The notes under the pieces: model-generated
Databases searched by the model: none
What the model was told of the DNA's origin: nothing
What the model saw: only the letters and a program-made list of their open reading frames with translations
Made by a program: the position numbers and the translations under genes
From: Chloroflexia bacterium
GTDB taxonomy: Bacteria; Chloroflexota; Chloroflexia; Thermomicrobiales; UBA6265
Direction of reading: 5' to 3'
Assembly: GCA_013696525.1 (NCBI GenBank)
Contig: JACCYK010000077.1
Span: 1-6,898, forward strand
DNA length: 6,898 nt
In this document: one piece after another, positions 1-5,240 of the stretch
Position numbering within the stretch: the stretch's first letter is position 1
Layout of the letters: each line of letters starts with the position of its first letter

Positions 1-167
1 GCCGCGGCCCCCGCCGGGAAGATCGCGGCCCCCGGCGCGCCGACCGCGGGCCACGGGGCGACGGCGGCCGGCCCGATGGCGGCTTCGACCAAGCCCCGGC
101 TGATCGCGGCCCCGGCGGCATGCTGAACCGACCAGCCGACAGCCGTCGCCAACCGAACGAGTCGTAG
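1..167 (+). CDS. C-terminal end of an unidentified protein with an Arg/Gly/Pro/Asp-rich tail (5' partial)
   Basis: The frame starting at base 3 is open from the window edge to a TAG at 165-167, giving 54 residues. The visible part is low complexity: RGPRRED, RGPRRAD and RGPRGDG in tandem, then a Gly/Asp/Pro stretch and a short ending, RRQPNES. The three tandem units are each exactly 21 bp, so the repeat is in phase with this frame. Third codon positions are mostly G or C. Both points favour this frame over frame 1 (an Ala/Pro-rich tail ending at 126) and over the minus strand. Basic RG-rich disordered tails are common at the ends of bacterial RNA-binding proteins such as DEAD-box helicases and some ribosome-associated enzymes, so an RNA-related role is possible. 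The folded domain lies outside the window and the product cannot be named. A terminator-like hairpin follows 27 bases after the stop, consistent with a real gene end. Confidence 0.5.
   Translation, partial: RGPRREDRGPRRADRGPRGDGGRPDGGFDQAPADRGPGGMLNRPADSRRQPNES
3..65 (+). repeat. Three tandem 21-bp in-phase repeats encoding RGPR-type heptads
   Basis: Units at 3-23, 24-44 and 45-65 all begin CGCGG and encode RGPRRED, RGPRRAD and RGPRGDG. A degenerate remnant, RGPGG, is encoded near 105-119. The window starts inside the array, so more copies may lie to the left. The exact 7-codon period shows that the array evolved as protein-coding sequence in this frame. Confidence 0.6.
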
Positions 168-194
168 CACAGAATCGACAGCGGTAGGGGTTCT

Positions 195-232
195 GGAACG
201 GCCACTAGTCTCAGGACTGGTGGCCGTGCTCC
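195..232 (+). terminator. Hairpin terminator candidate after the RG-tail gene
   Basis: The arms are 198-209 (ACGGCCACTAGT) and 216-227 (ACTGGTGGCCGT). They pair over 12 positions with a single G-U wobble around a 6-base loop. GG at 195-196 can add pairs with CC at 231-232 across a small mismatch. Only a weak T-rich stretch (GTTCTT) follows, so this is a modest intrinsic terminator. The stem is nearly symmetric and lies between convergent genes, so it could also act on the minus-strand transcript. Confidence 0.5.
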
Positions 233-289
233 GTTCTTCAACGTCAGAACCTGAAGTCATGCGGAATGTGGATGACTGGTGCGGTATCT

Positions 290-343
290 GGACCGGCCCC
301 CTCTCCCACGGTTTGGGAGTGGGATTGGGGGTGTGGGCCGTCC
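290..343 (-). other. Long GC-rich hairpin downstream of the transporter operon
   Basis: The outer arms GGAC plus GGCCC (290-293, 295-299) pair with GGGCC plus GTCC (335-343), leaving one bulged C. Inside them is a perfect 6-bp stem, CTCCCA (303-308) with TGGGAG (314-319), and a CCCCC run (297-301) can pair in an alternative register with GGGGG (327-331). The structure lies 31 bases past the stop of the last permease gene on the minus strand. No T run follows it in that direction. It may therefore protect the 3' end of the mRNA or stall RNA polymerase rather than being a textbook Rho-independent terminator. Confidence 0.4.
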
Positions 344-373
344 GCCAATCTCAGCGAACTCTCGAATCCATCA

Positions 374-1330
374 TCAATCGTTCAGGCGAGGATCAAGCGC
401 ATCGCGCAACCCATTTCCCACGAGGTTGATCGAGAGTACCGTCAGGTAAATCGCGAATCCAGGGAGAAAGACGTTCCACCAGGATCTGGTGTAGAACGCC
501 GTCGCGTCCTGGAGCATGTTGCCCCACGACGGGATCGGGATCTGCACCCCGAAGCCAAGAAAGCTCAACGCGGCCTCAGTGAGGATCAGCCCTGGAATCG
601 CGAGCGAGATCCAGACGACAATGATCGGCACGACGTTGGGGAAGATGTGCCGGAAGATAATCCGAGCATCCGAAGCCCCAATCACTCTCGCGGCGTCAAC
701 GAAATCGCGCTCCCGCAGGGTCAGCACCTCGCTCCGGACCAAACGCGAGATCGTCGGCCAGCTTATGACCGCGATCACGAACGAGAGCGCCACCGGACCG
801 GGCCGGAAGATGGTCGAGACGAGCAGCAGCACCGCCAGACCCGGCAAGCACAAGATGACATCGACCAGCCGCATCAAGATGCTGTCGATCTTGCCGCCAA
901 AGTACCCCGCCACGGCCCCCGCCGTCCCCCCAATAGCCAGAATGCTGAGGGCGGCGAGGGTCGCCACTTGGAGCGAAATCCGGCCGCCAAAGGCGATTCG
1001 GGTCAGCAGATCGCGGCCATTCGGATCGGTACCAAGAATGTGGTCGTCGGTAAACGGATCTTGGAGATTGCCGCGGAGGTCGCCTGCCGCGTAGTCATAG
1101 CCGGTGACGTACTCGGACAGAAGATGTGCCGACAGGGTGAACAGGATGATCGCGATCGAGATCCCCAACGCGACCAGCGACACCTTGTTTCGCCGGAACC
1201 GGCGCCACGCGCGCCGCGAGAGGCTCGGCCCCTCTTTCAGGACATTGCGATCGAGGGCGGCTTGGCGGGTGGACACGGCTCGCGCCAGCACCGGCGATCG
1301 ATTGTTCGACACTGATGGTCGCTGAGCCAT
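374..1330 (-). CDS. ABC transporter permease, DppC/OppC type
   Basis: This 318-residue integral membrane protein is the second permease of a peptide/nickel-class ABC importer and forms half of the channel across the cytoplasmic membrane. A basic cytoplasmic N-terminus (about residues 1-48) leads into a first membrane helix near 50-70. The family hallmark LGTDPNGRDLLTRIAFGGR is at 99-117, and further hydrophobic segments follow near 121-145, 160-192, 232-258 and 285-306. The cytoplasmic EAA-type loop that docks on the ATPase is at 211-231 (DAARVIGAS then a proline). The C-terminus ALDPRLND is typical of DppC. Length is normal for the family. The ATG start is preceded by AAGGGT at 1338-1343, 7 bases upstream. 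It is the last gene of the operon, 65 bases after the DppB-type gene, and no ATPase gene follows. The substrate cannot be told from the permease. It could equally be annotated OppC- or NikC-like. Confidence 0.95.
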   Translation of the reverse strand: MAQRPSVSNNRSPVLARAVSTRQAALDRNVLKEGPSLSRRAWRRFRRNKVSLVALGISIAIILFTLSAHLLSEYVTGYDYAAGDLRGNLQDPFTDDHILGTDPNGRDLLTRIAFGGRISLQVATLAALSILAIGGTAGAVAGYFGGKIDSILMRLVDVILCLPGLAVLLLVSTIFRPGPVALSFVIAVISWPTISRLVRSEVLTLRERDFVDAARVIGASDARIIFRHIFPNVVPIIVVWISLAIPGLILTEAALSFLGFGVQIPIPSWGNMLQDATAFYTRSWWNVFLPGFAIYLTVLSINLVGNGLRDALDPRLND

Positions 1331-1395
1331 TTAGACTACCCTTAGCCGTCGCAAGGTCTCCGGACAAAGGCTATCCATCGAGCATATGGCCATGG

Positions 1396-2364
1396 TCAGC
1401 TCAACCGAATCCGTGGATCGAGAACGGCATAGAGGACATCAGCGATGAGATTGCCGAAGAGCGTCAGCACCGCCAGAATCGTAAACGTGCCCATCACCAC
1501 CGTGTAATCGCGATCATTCAGCGCATCGAGCGTCAAGCGGCCAACCCCATTCCAGGCAAATATTTGCTCGATGAAGAAGGCGCCGCCGAACAGCTCCGGA
1601 ATTGTCAGGCCGATCAGCGTCACCAGGGGCAACAGCGCGTTGCGCAGCGCATGAACGTAGAGGACGCTCTGTTCCCGAAGCCCCTTCGCCGCCGCGGCCC
1701 GAATGAAATCCTGCCGGATCACCTCAAGCATCGAGCCTCGGATATATCGCGTCCATCCCGCGAGCTGAACGATCCCGAGGGCGACGGCCGGCATCAGCAA
1801 ATGGCGCGCCCGATCGAGGAGATCGCCGCCGCCGCGGAAATTGTGCGTGCCACTGACCGGCAGTGAAGGCAGGCCCCATTCTCGAAACTTCACCGCGAAG
1901 ATGACAATCATCATCAAGCCGAGCCAAAAGGTCGGGATGGCGAACGTCGCCGTCGAGCCAATGGTCACCAGATGGTCGAACCATGAATTACGCTTTACGG
2001 CCGAATACACGCCAAGCGGCACGGCAAAGATCAGCGCGAAGAGCAACGATGTCCCGGTCAGAATGAGCGTATTCGGCAACACCCCAACGATGCGATCGGT
2101 AACGGACGTCGCGTTGATCAGCGAAAACCCGAAGTCCCCGCGCACCGCGTCCGACAACCAGTAGAAATACCGGAGCGGCCACGGCTCGTTGAGACCAAGA
2201 TTCTCCCTGATCCGGGCGATGTCCTCCGGCCGGGCGCGAGGATTAAACTCGAAGGCCTGGATCGGGCTGCCGGGAATCAAGTTGACCAGGGCAAAGATCA
2301 GGAACGTGATTCCCAGCAACAACGGAATCATTTGGACGACACGTCGAACGATGAACCGGGCCAC
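1396..2364 (-). CDS. ABC transporter permease, DppB/OppB type
   Basis: This 322-residue membrane protein is the first permease of the same importer and partners the DppC-type subunit. It opens directly with a membrane helix (residues 1-31, ending LVNLIPGSP), as DppB proteins do. The extracytoplasmic loop holds ARPEDIARIRENLGLNEPW at 44-62 and a GDFGFSL motif at 76-82. More helices lie near 98-122, 134-158, 187-206, 243-265 and 289-315. The EAA-type ATPase-docking loop is at 222-246 (RAAAAKGL, then ALRNALLP). It ends with VLDPRIRLS. The start is GTG at 2362-2364, preceded by AAAGGGT (2371-2377) at 6-base spacing; no other start fits the expected N-terminus as well. The gene lies 117 bases after the binding-protein gene, with a hairpin in between. 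It is complete and shows no missing motif. Substrate specificity is unknown. Confidence 0.95.
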   Translation of the reverse strand: MARFIVRRVVQMIPLLLGITFLIFALVNLIPGSPIQAFEFNPRARPEDIARIRENLGLNEPWPLRYFYWLSDAVRGDFGFSLINATSVTDRIVGVLPNTLILTGTSLLFALIFAVPLGVYSAVKRNSWFDHLVTIGSTATFAIPTFWLGLMMIVIFAVKFREWGLPSLPVSGTHNFRGGGDLLDRARHLLMPAVALGIVQLAGWTRYIRGSMLEVIRQDFIRAAAAKGLREQSVLYVHALRNALLPLVTLIGLTIPELFGGAFFIEQIFAWNGVGRLTLDALNDRDYTVVMGTFTILAVLTLFGNLIADVLYAVLDPRIRLS

Positions 2365-2431
2365 TGACCGACCCTTTCAGCCTTTAGCGACCCTCGACCC
2401 TGGACCAAGGCTCGCCTGACACGAACGACCG

Positions 2432-2461
2432 GGTGCGGAGGGAAGCAACTCCCTCCGCCCC
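2432..2461 (-). promoter_or_regulatory. Intercistronic stem-loop between binding-protein and permease genes
   Basis: The arms GCGGAGGGA (2435-2443) and TCCCTCCGC (2450-2458) pair perfectly over 9 bp with a 6-base loop, and two more G-C pairs are possible beyond one mismatch. The hairpin begins 20 bases past the binding-protein stop. It is not followed by a T tract on the minus strand. In many ABC importer operons a stable hairpin here protects the upstream cistron from 3' exonucleases, so that binding protein exceeds permease. That role is inferred for this site. Confidence 0.55.
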
Positions 2462-2481
2462 ATACTTCCAAACTGAGCCGG

Positions 2482-4239
2482 TTATTCCTCGACCCAAATG
2501 TACGGGATCGACCACGGGAAGGTGAACCCGGATGGGAAGAAGTTGTGGACCCGGCCGGTGGCCCCCGACATCTCCTGGCGGAAGACGAGGATGCCGTTCG
2601 CGGCGTCGTCATTCACGATGTTCGAGAGCTCGATCAGCAAGTCCACCCGGGCATCGGGTTCAAGCTCACGCTGCTGCATGTCGTCCAGCGCATCGTACTC
2701 CTCGTTACAATAGCGCATCGAGTTGAAGCCCTGGGGCGAGAAGGAGTCACATCGGAACATGATCCCTTGGCCGCCGTCCGGGCTCCAGGAGAAACCGTAC
2801 AGGGCAATGCCGAAGTCACCATCGTCCGCCCGTTGTTGCAGCGTCGGGAAGGGCACCGCTTGCGGGACCATGGCGACGCCGATCGCGGCCCACGACTCCT
2901 GCATGTACGGCACCATCTGCTCGTAGATGGCGACGCCCTCGGAATAGATGAACTCGAAGGTCAAGACCTCATCTTCGCCGATCTGACCATCGCCGTTGAG
3001 ATCCTTCTCGAGCACCCCGTCACCGTCGGAATCTTGCCAGCCAGCGTCGGCCAGTAGCTGCGAAGCGAGCTCCGGATCATAGTTGTAAACGGTGTTGATC
3101 TCGTCGGGCGCGTACGCGGGGGACAGCACTGGCTGGGTGCCGTTCGCCTGCTCCGCGAAGCCGAGGTAGATCTCGTCGGCGATCAACTGACGGTCCAGCG
3201 CGTACAGCAGCGCCTGGCGAACCGCCACGTCGGTAAAGATCGGCATGAGCTCGTTCGGCGAGTACCAGTTGAAGCGGAGCGTGTCGTAAATCTCGACCTC
3301 GGCGACGCCGCTGTTCTGCACGTCGGCGACTTGCGCCGGCGGAATCCCCTCCAGGATGTCCACCTCGCCCGTCGTCAGCGCTTGGACCGAGGTGTTCTCA
3401 TCCGGCAGGACCCGGAAAATGAACTCGTCGACGTTCGGGATTTCGCGGGGATTCCAATAGTTGTCGTTTTTGGCCAGGGTCGCGCTTTCGCCCTGCACCC
3501 ATTCGACGAACGTGAAAGGTCCCGAGCCGACGACCCGGCTTGGGTCTTGGCCGGTGCTACCGGGATCGTTCTGCCACTCGGAGAACGGAACCTCTCCCCA
3601 AATGTGGGCCGGCATGACCGCGAGGGTGCCGGGCACGTCGTACAGGAAGGTGGCCAAGAGGTCGGTGGCGACGATCTCTACGGTCTTCTCGTCAACAGCC
3701 TGGTACGAAGCGATCGACTCGACCATCTGCGTTGTGTAGGCGTAGACGGATTCGCCGCTCGTGGCAAAGTCGAGGCTCACCACGACATCGTCGGCCGTAA
3801 CCGGCATTCCGTCGTGCCAATTTGCATCCGGGTTGATGTTGAACGTATACGTCAGCCCATCGGCGCCGATTTCATAGCTATCGGCCAGGCCAGGAACGAT
3901 GCTGCCGTCGATCGGGCTGACCCCGACCAACGACTCGAACATCAACCCGACGATGTAGGCAGTCGGGATGTCATCGCTCAACAGCGCGTTGACCGTATCG
4001 ATGTCCGTCGTGTCGGCCAGAATGAGTTGACCGCCTTCGAATTGCGGCTCTTCGAAGGCATAGGCCGCGTCAAGCGTGGCATAGTAGTCGTCGCGACTGA
4101 TCGAGGTTATCACTTCGCCGTCCGTGACGGGCGACGCCGCGGGGGTCGCGTCTTGAGCCCCGGCCAGCGGCGCCAGCATCAACGCACCGAGCAAGATCGG
4201 CACCCACCATCCCGCTCTCCAGGCTGCACTTTGTCGCAT
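2482..4239 (-). CDS. Extracellular substrate-binding protein, family 5 (peptide/nickel ABC importer)
   Basis: This 585-residue secreted protein captures the solute and delivers it to the two permeases encoded downstream. Residues 1-28 are a Sec signal peptide: arginines at 2 and 8, a hydrophobic core at 11-26 and an AGA cleavage site before Q29. There is no lipobox cysteine. A low-complexity ATPAASP linker follows. Family 5 features include VPGLADSYE (115-123), WHDGMPVTADDVV (141-153), VGSGPFTFVEW (237-247) and VRQALLYALDR (340-350). Residues 403-424 hold DSDGDG followed by DLNGDGQIGEDE, a complete 12-position EF-hand-type loop. The only cysteines are 497 and 511, possibly a disulfide. Start choice: a strong AAAGGAGT precedes this ATG and it leads straight into the signal peptide. 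An in-frame ATG 34 codons upstream would bury the signal and is rejected. First gene of the operon. The ligand is unknown; peptides, nickel complexes or sugars are all possible in this family. Confidence 0.95.
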   Translation of the reverse strand: MRQSAAWRAGWWVPILLGALMLAPLAGAQDATPAASPVTDGEVITSISRDDYYATLDAAYAFEEPQFEGGQLILADTTDIDTVNALLSDDIPTAYIVGLMFESLVGVSPIDGSIVPGLADSYEIGADGLTYTFNINPDANWHDGMPVTADDVVVSLDFATSGESVYAYTTQMVESIASYQAVDEKTVEIVATDLLATFLYDVPGTLAVMPAHIWGEVPFSEWQNDPGSTGQDPSRVVGSGPFTFVEWVQGESATLAKNDNYWNPREIPNVDEFIFRVLPDENTSVQALTTGEVDILEGIPPAQVADVQNSGVAEVEIYDTLRFNWYSPNELMPIFTDVAVRQALLYALDRQLIADEIYLGFAEQANGTQPVLSPAYAPDEINTVYNYDPELASQLLADAGWQDSDGDGVLEKDLNGDGQIGEDEVLTFEFIYSEGVAIYEQMVPYMQESWAAIGVAMVPQAVPFPTLQQRADDGDFGIALYGFSWSPDGGQGIMFRCDSFSPQGFNSMRYCNEEYDALDDMQQRELEPDARVDLLIELSNIVNDDAANGILVFRQEMSGATGRVHNFFPSGFTFPWSIPYIWVEE

Positions 4240-4469
4240 CTGTGACTCCTTTCGTGGTCTCCGTGCGTGATTGGCCTCATACGCCAATGCCAAGGCTTCA
4301 ACTCGTCGTCGAATCGAAACATCACGGGGCTTGGCTGACACGGAACGAATCCTCTCTTTGGTTTGCTCCCCTCGCCCGCAACTTTCGGACCGCCGTTTTA
4401 TTCGGGTAAAGCATCTCGCCCCGGATTCGCTGAGACGGCAGCGATTGAAGGCAACCGATCAAGAACTTT
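4240..4469 (-). promoter_or_regulatory. Upstream region of the transporter operon with an inverted repeat
   Basis: These 230 bases separate the zinc-ribbon gene from the operon and should contain its promoter. I could not find a convincing -35/-10 pair. The clearest structure is a perfect inverted repeat, ATTGGC-N7-GCCAAT, at 4270-4288, 30 bases upstream of the binding-protein start codon. Another GCCAA follows at 4289-4293, and CTTGGC at 4330-4335 can pair with GCCAAG at 4289-4294. This could be an operator or a leader stem-loop close to the ribosome binding site. I also see no strong terminator after the zinc-ribbon gene, so read-through from it into the operon is possible. Confidence 0.35.
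4245..4252 (-). promoter_or_regulatory. Ribosome binding site that fixes the binding-protein start
   Basis: On the minus strand this reads AAAGGAGT, nearly a full anti-16S match, 5 bases before the ATG at 4237-4239. No comparable site precedes the longer in-frame start at 4341. Confidence 0.8.
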
Positions 4470-4907
4470 TTAGCTAGTCGGGGTGGCACCTGTAACCGGG
4501 GTTCCAGCTCCCACCGGCGAGCCGCTCGGAAAGGGTGTGGCCACCGCCGGGCTGTTTGCCGTCGCGGTTGCTGTCTGCACGGCCTCGGCCGTGGCGATGA
4601 AACCCTGCACGACATCATAGCCAATGGTGTTCGCCCACACGAATAAACCAACGCAGATCAGCAAGCAGAGACCCAGCGCCCCGAGCAGAAACAACAGCCA
4701 GCGGGGCCGTCTCGGCGGCGGCGGTAACGGTCCGGCGTCCGACATTCGCCACTCCGGTGAGGTCGGCGGAACCTGTGAACGATCACCTAGCGTCGCCGAC
4801 GGCGGAACAGTTGCCGGCCGGCCGCTCGCGACCAAACTCGCTCCACAATTCGCGCAAAAGCGGCTTCCCTCGGGATTCTCGTTTCCGCAATTCGAACAGG
4901 TCGTCAC
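4470..4907 (-). CDS. Zinc-ribbon protein with a single transmembrane helix
   Basis: This is a 145-residue protein of unknown function. The N-terminus is a compact zinc ribbon: cysteines 4, 7, 18 and 21 in a CxxC-N10-CxxC arrangement, matching the small zinc_ribbon families that open MxxCxNCGxEN and end FCxNCG. A Pro/Ser-rich linker (about 29-69) ends with RRPR. A hydrophobic helix at 70-91 follows, containing two more cysteines (81, 85). The C-terminal part (93-145) is low complexity, rich in Ala, Thr, Pro and Gly. By the positive-inside rule the ribbon is cytoplasmic and the Ala/Thr tail is outside. The start is GTG at 4905-4907 with GGAGGG (4913-4918) 5 bases upstream. Proteins of this layout are common in Chloroflexota and Firmicutes next to unrelated genes, and their role is not established. 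It shares a strand with the transporter operon, but the 230-base gap argues for separate expression. Confidence 0.85.
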   Translation of the reverse strand: MTTCSNCGNENPEGSRFCANCGASLVASGRPATVPPSATLGDRSQVPPTSPEWRMSDAGPLPPPPRRPRWLLFLLGALGLCLLICVGLFVWANTIGYDVVQGFIATAEAVQTATATANSPAVATPFPSGSPVGAGTPVTGATPTS

Positions 4908-4955
4908 TGGTTCCCTCCGCCGCGCTGGATCTCCGCCGTCGCCAGTATGGCGCGA

Positions 4956-4961
4956 ATCATA
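4956..4961 (-). promoter_or_regulatory. -10 box candidate for the zinc-ribbon gene
   Basis: On the minus strand this reads TATGAT, five of six matches to the consensus, about 49 bases upstream of the GTG start. The best upstream hexamer at 16-base spacing is TGGCTG, a poor -35, so the call rests on the -10 alone. Confidence 0.3.
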
Positions 4962-5158
4962 CGCTGCTCGCGATGTTCAGCCACCCCGGTCATCGTGCCG
5001 GAGCGAATCTCGGCAGGACCGAGCCCAAACGGGTACCTACTCGCCTTCCGCGCTCTGCCGGATCAGCATAGCACCGCATCCAGTATTAACGAGCCGCGAC
5101 GGCGTACCAAGCAGCGGCTCATGTTTGCGCCGGGTTGCTTCGTTGCGCCCGGCACCGG

Positions 5159-5188
5159 TTGCGACGGAACACCGCGGGCTGCTAGCAT
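5159..5188 (+). promoter_or_regulatory. Sigma-70-like promoter candidate for larE
   Basis: TTGCGA at 5159-5164 and TAGCAT at 5183-5188 are separated by 18 bases. Each matches four of six consensus positions. Transcription would start near 5195, giving a leader of about 45 bases before the larE ATG. In GC-rich sequence such a match is only suggestive. Confidence 0.3.
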
Positions 5189-5220
5189 CGCTCACGGACG
5201 CCGATAGCTTTAGCAAGCCC
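5176..5220 (+). promoter_or_regulatory. Inverted repeat abutting the larE ribosome binding region
   Basis: GGGCT plus GCTA (5176-5184) pairs with TAGC plus AGCCC (5211-5214, 5216-5220), leaving one bulged A. An inner ATCG/CGAT pairing (5187-5190 with 5202-5205) is compatible. The last paired base is directly followed by AGGAG at 5221-5225. If transcribed it would be a leader hairpin next to the translation start. If not, it is a candidate operator overlapping the putative -10 box, possibly for the Rrf2 protein encoded downstream. Confidence 0.35.
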
Positions 5221-5240
5221 AGGAGTGAAACGAGAACCAG

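Larger units (their letters stand above)
4908..5240. other. Divergent intergenic region between the zinc-ribbon gene and larE
   Basis: These 333 bases lie between two genes that point away from each other, so both promoters should be here. Short reading frames crossing it are not supported: none has a good ribosome binding site or a recognisable protein. Visible elements are a small perfect hairpin, CGCCA-GTA-TGGCG (4940-4952), a TATGAT box on the minus strand (4956-4961), a GCCGGG/CCCGGC inverted repeat (5129-5134 with 5148-5153), a promoter-like pair (5159-5188) and a larE-proximal inverted repeat (5176-5220). No RNA gene or known riboswitch is recognisable. Confidence 0.6.

Noticed and set aside
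1..120. Possible CRISPR or DNA-level repeat array
   Set aside because: The units are adjacent 21-mers without spacers, degenerate at third codon positions and in phase with coding sequence, so they are a protein repeat.
1..126. Ala/Pro-rich frame 1 reading of the left end
   Set aside because: The 21-bp repeats are compatible with any frame, but frame 3 gives a better third-position pattern and an RG-type tail known from bacterial proteins. Frame 1 gives bland Ala/Pro/Gly sequence.
266..1315. A 349-codon plus-strand open frame
   Set aside because: It is antisense to the DppC-type permease. The product is Arg/Asp/Gln-rich low-complexity sequence with no domain, as expected when a GC-rich membrane-protein gene is read backwards.
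1315..1866. A 183-codon plus-strand open frame
   Set aside because: It is antisense to the end of the DppB-type permease and the spacer, with no ribosome site or domain.
3331..4245. A 304-codon plus-strand open frame
   Set aside because: It is antisense to the binding protein, which is well supported by signal peptide, ribosome site and family motifs. The antisense product shows no recognisable fold.
4240..4341. Longer N-terminus for the binding protein starting at 4341
   Set aside because: It would place 34 hydrophilic residues before a clear signal peptide, and it lacks a ribosome site comparable to AAAGGAGT before 4239.
5129..5153. GCCGGG/CCCGGC inverted repeat in the larE upstream region
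   Set aside because: The arms are 6 bp with a 13-base loop in GC-rich sequence, no better than expected by chance.
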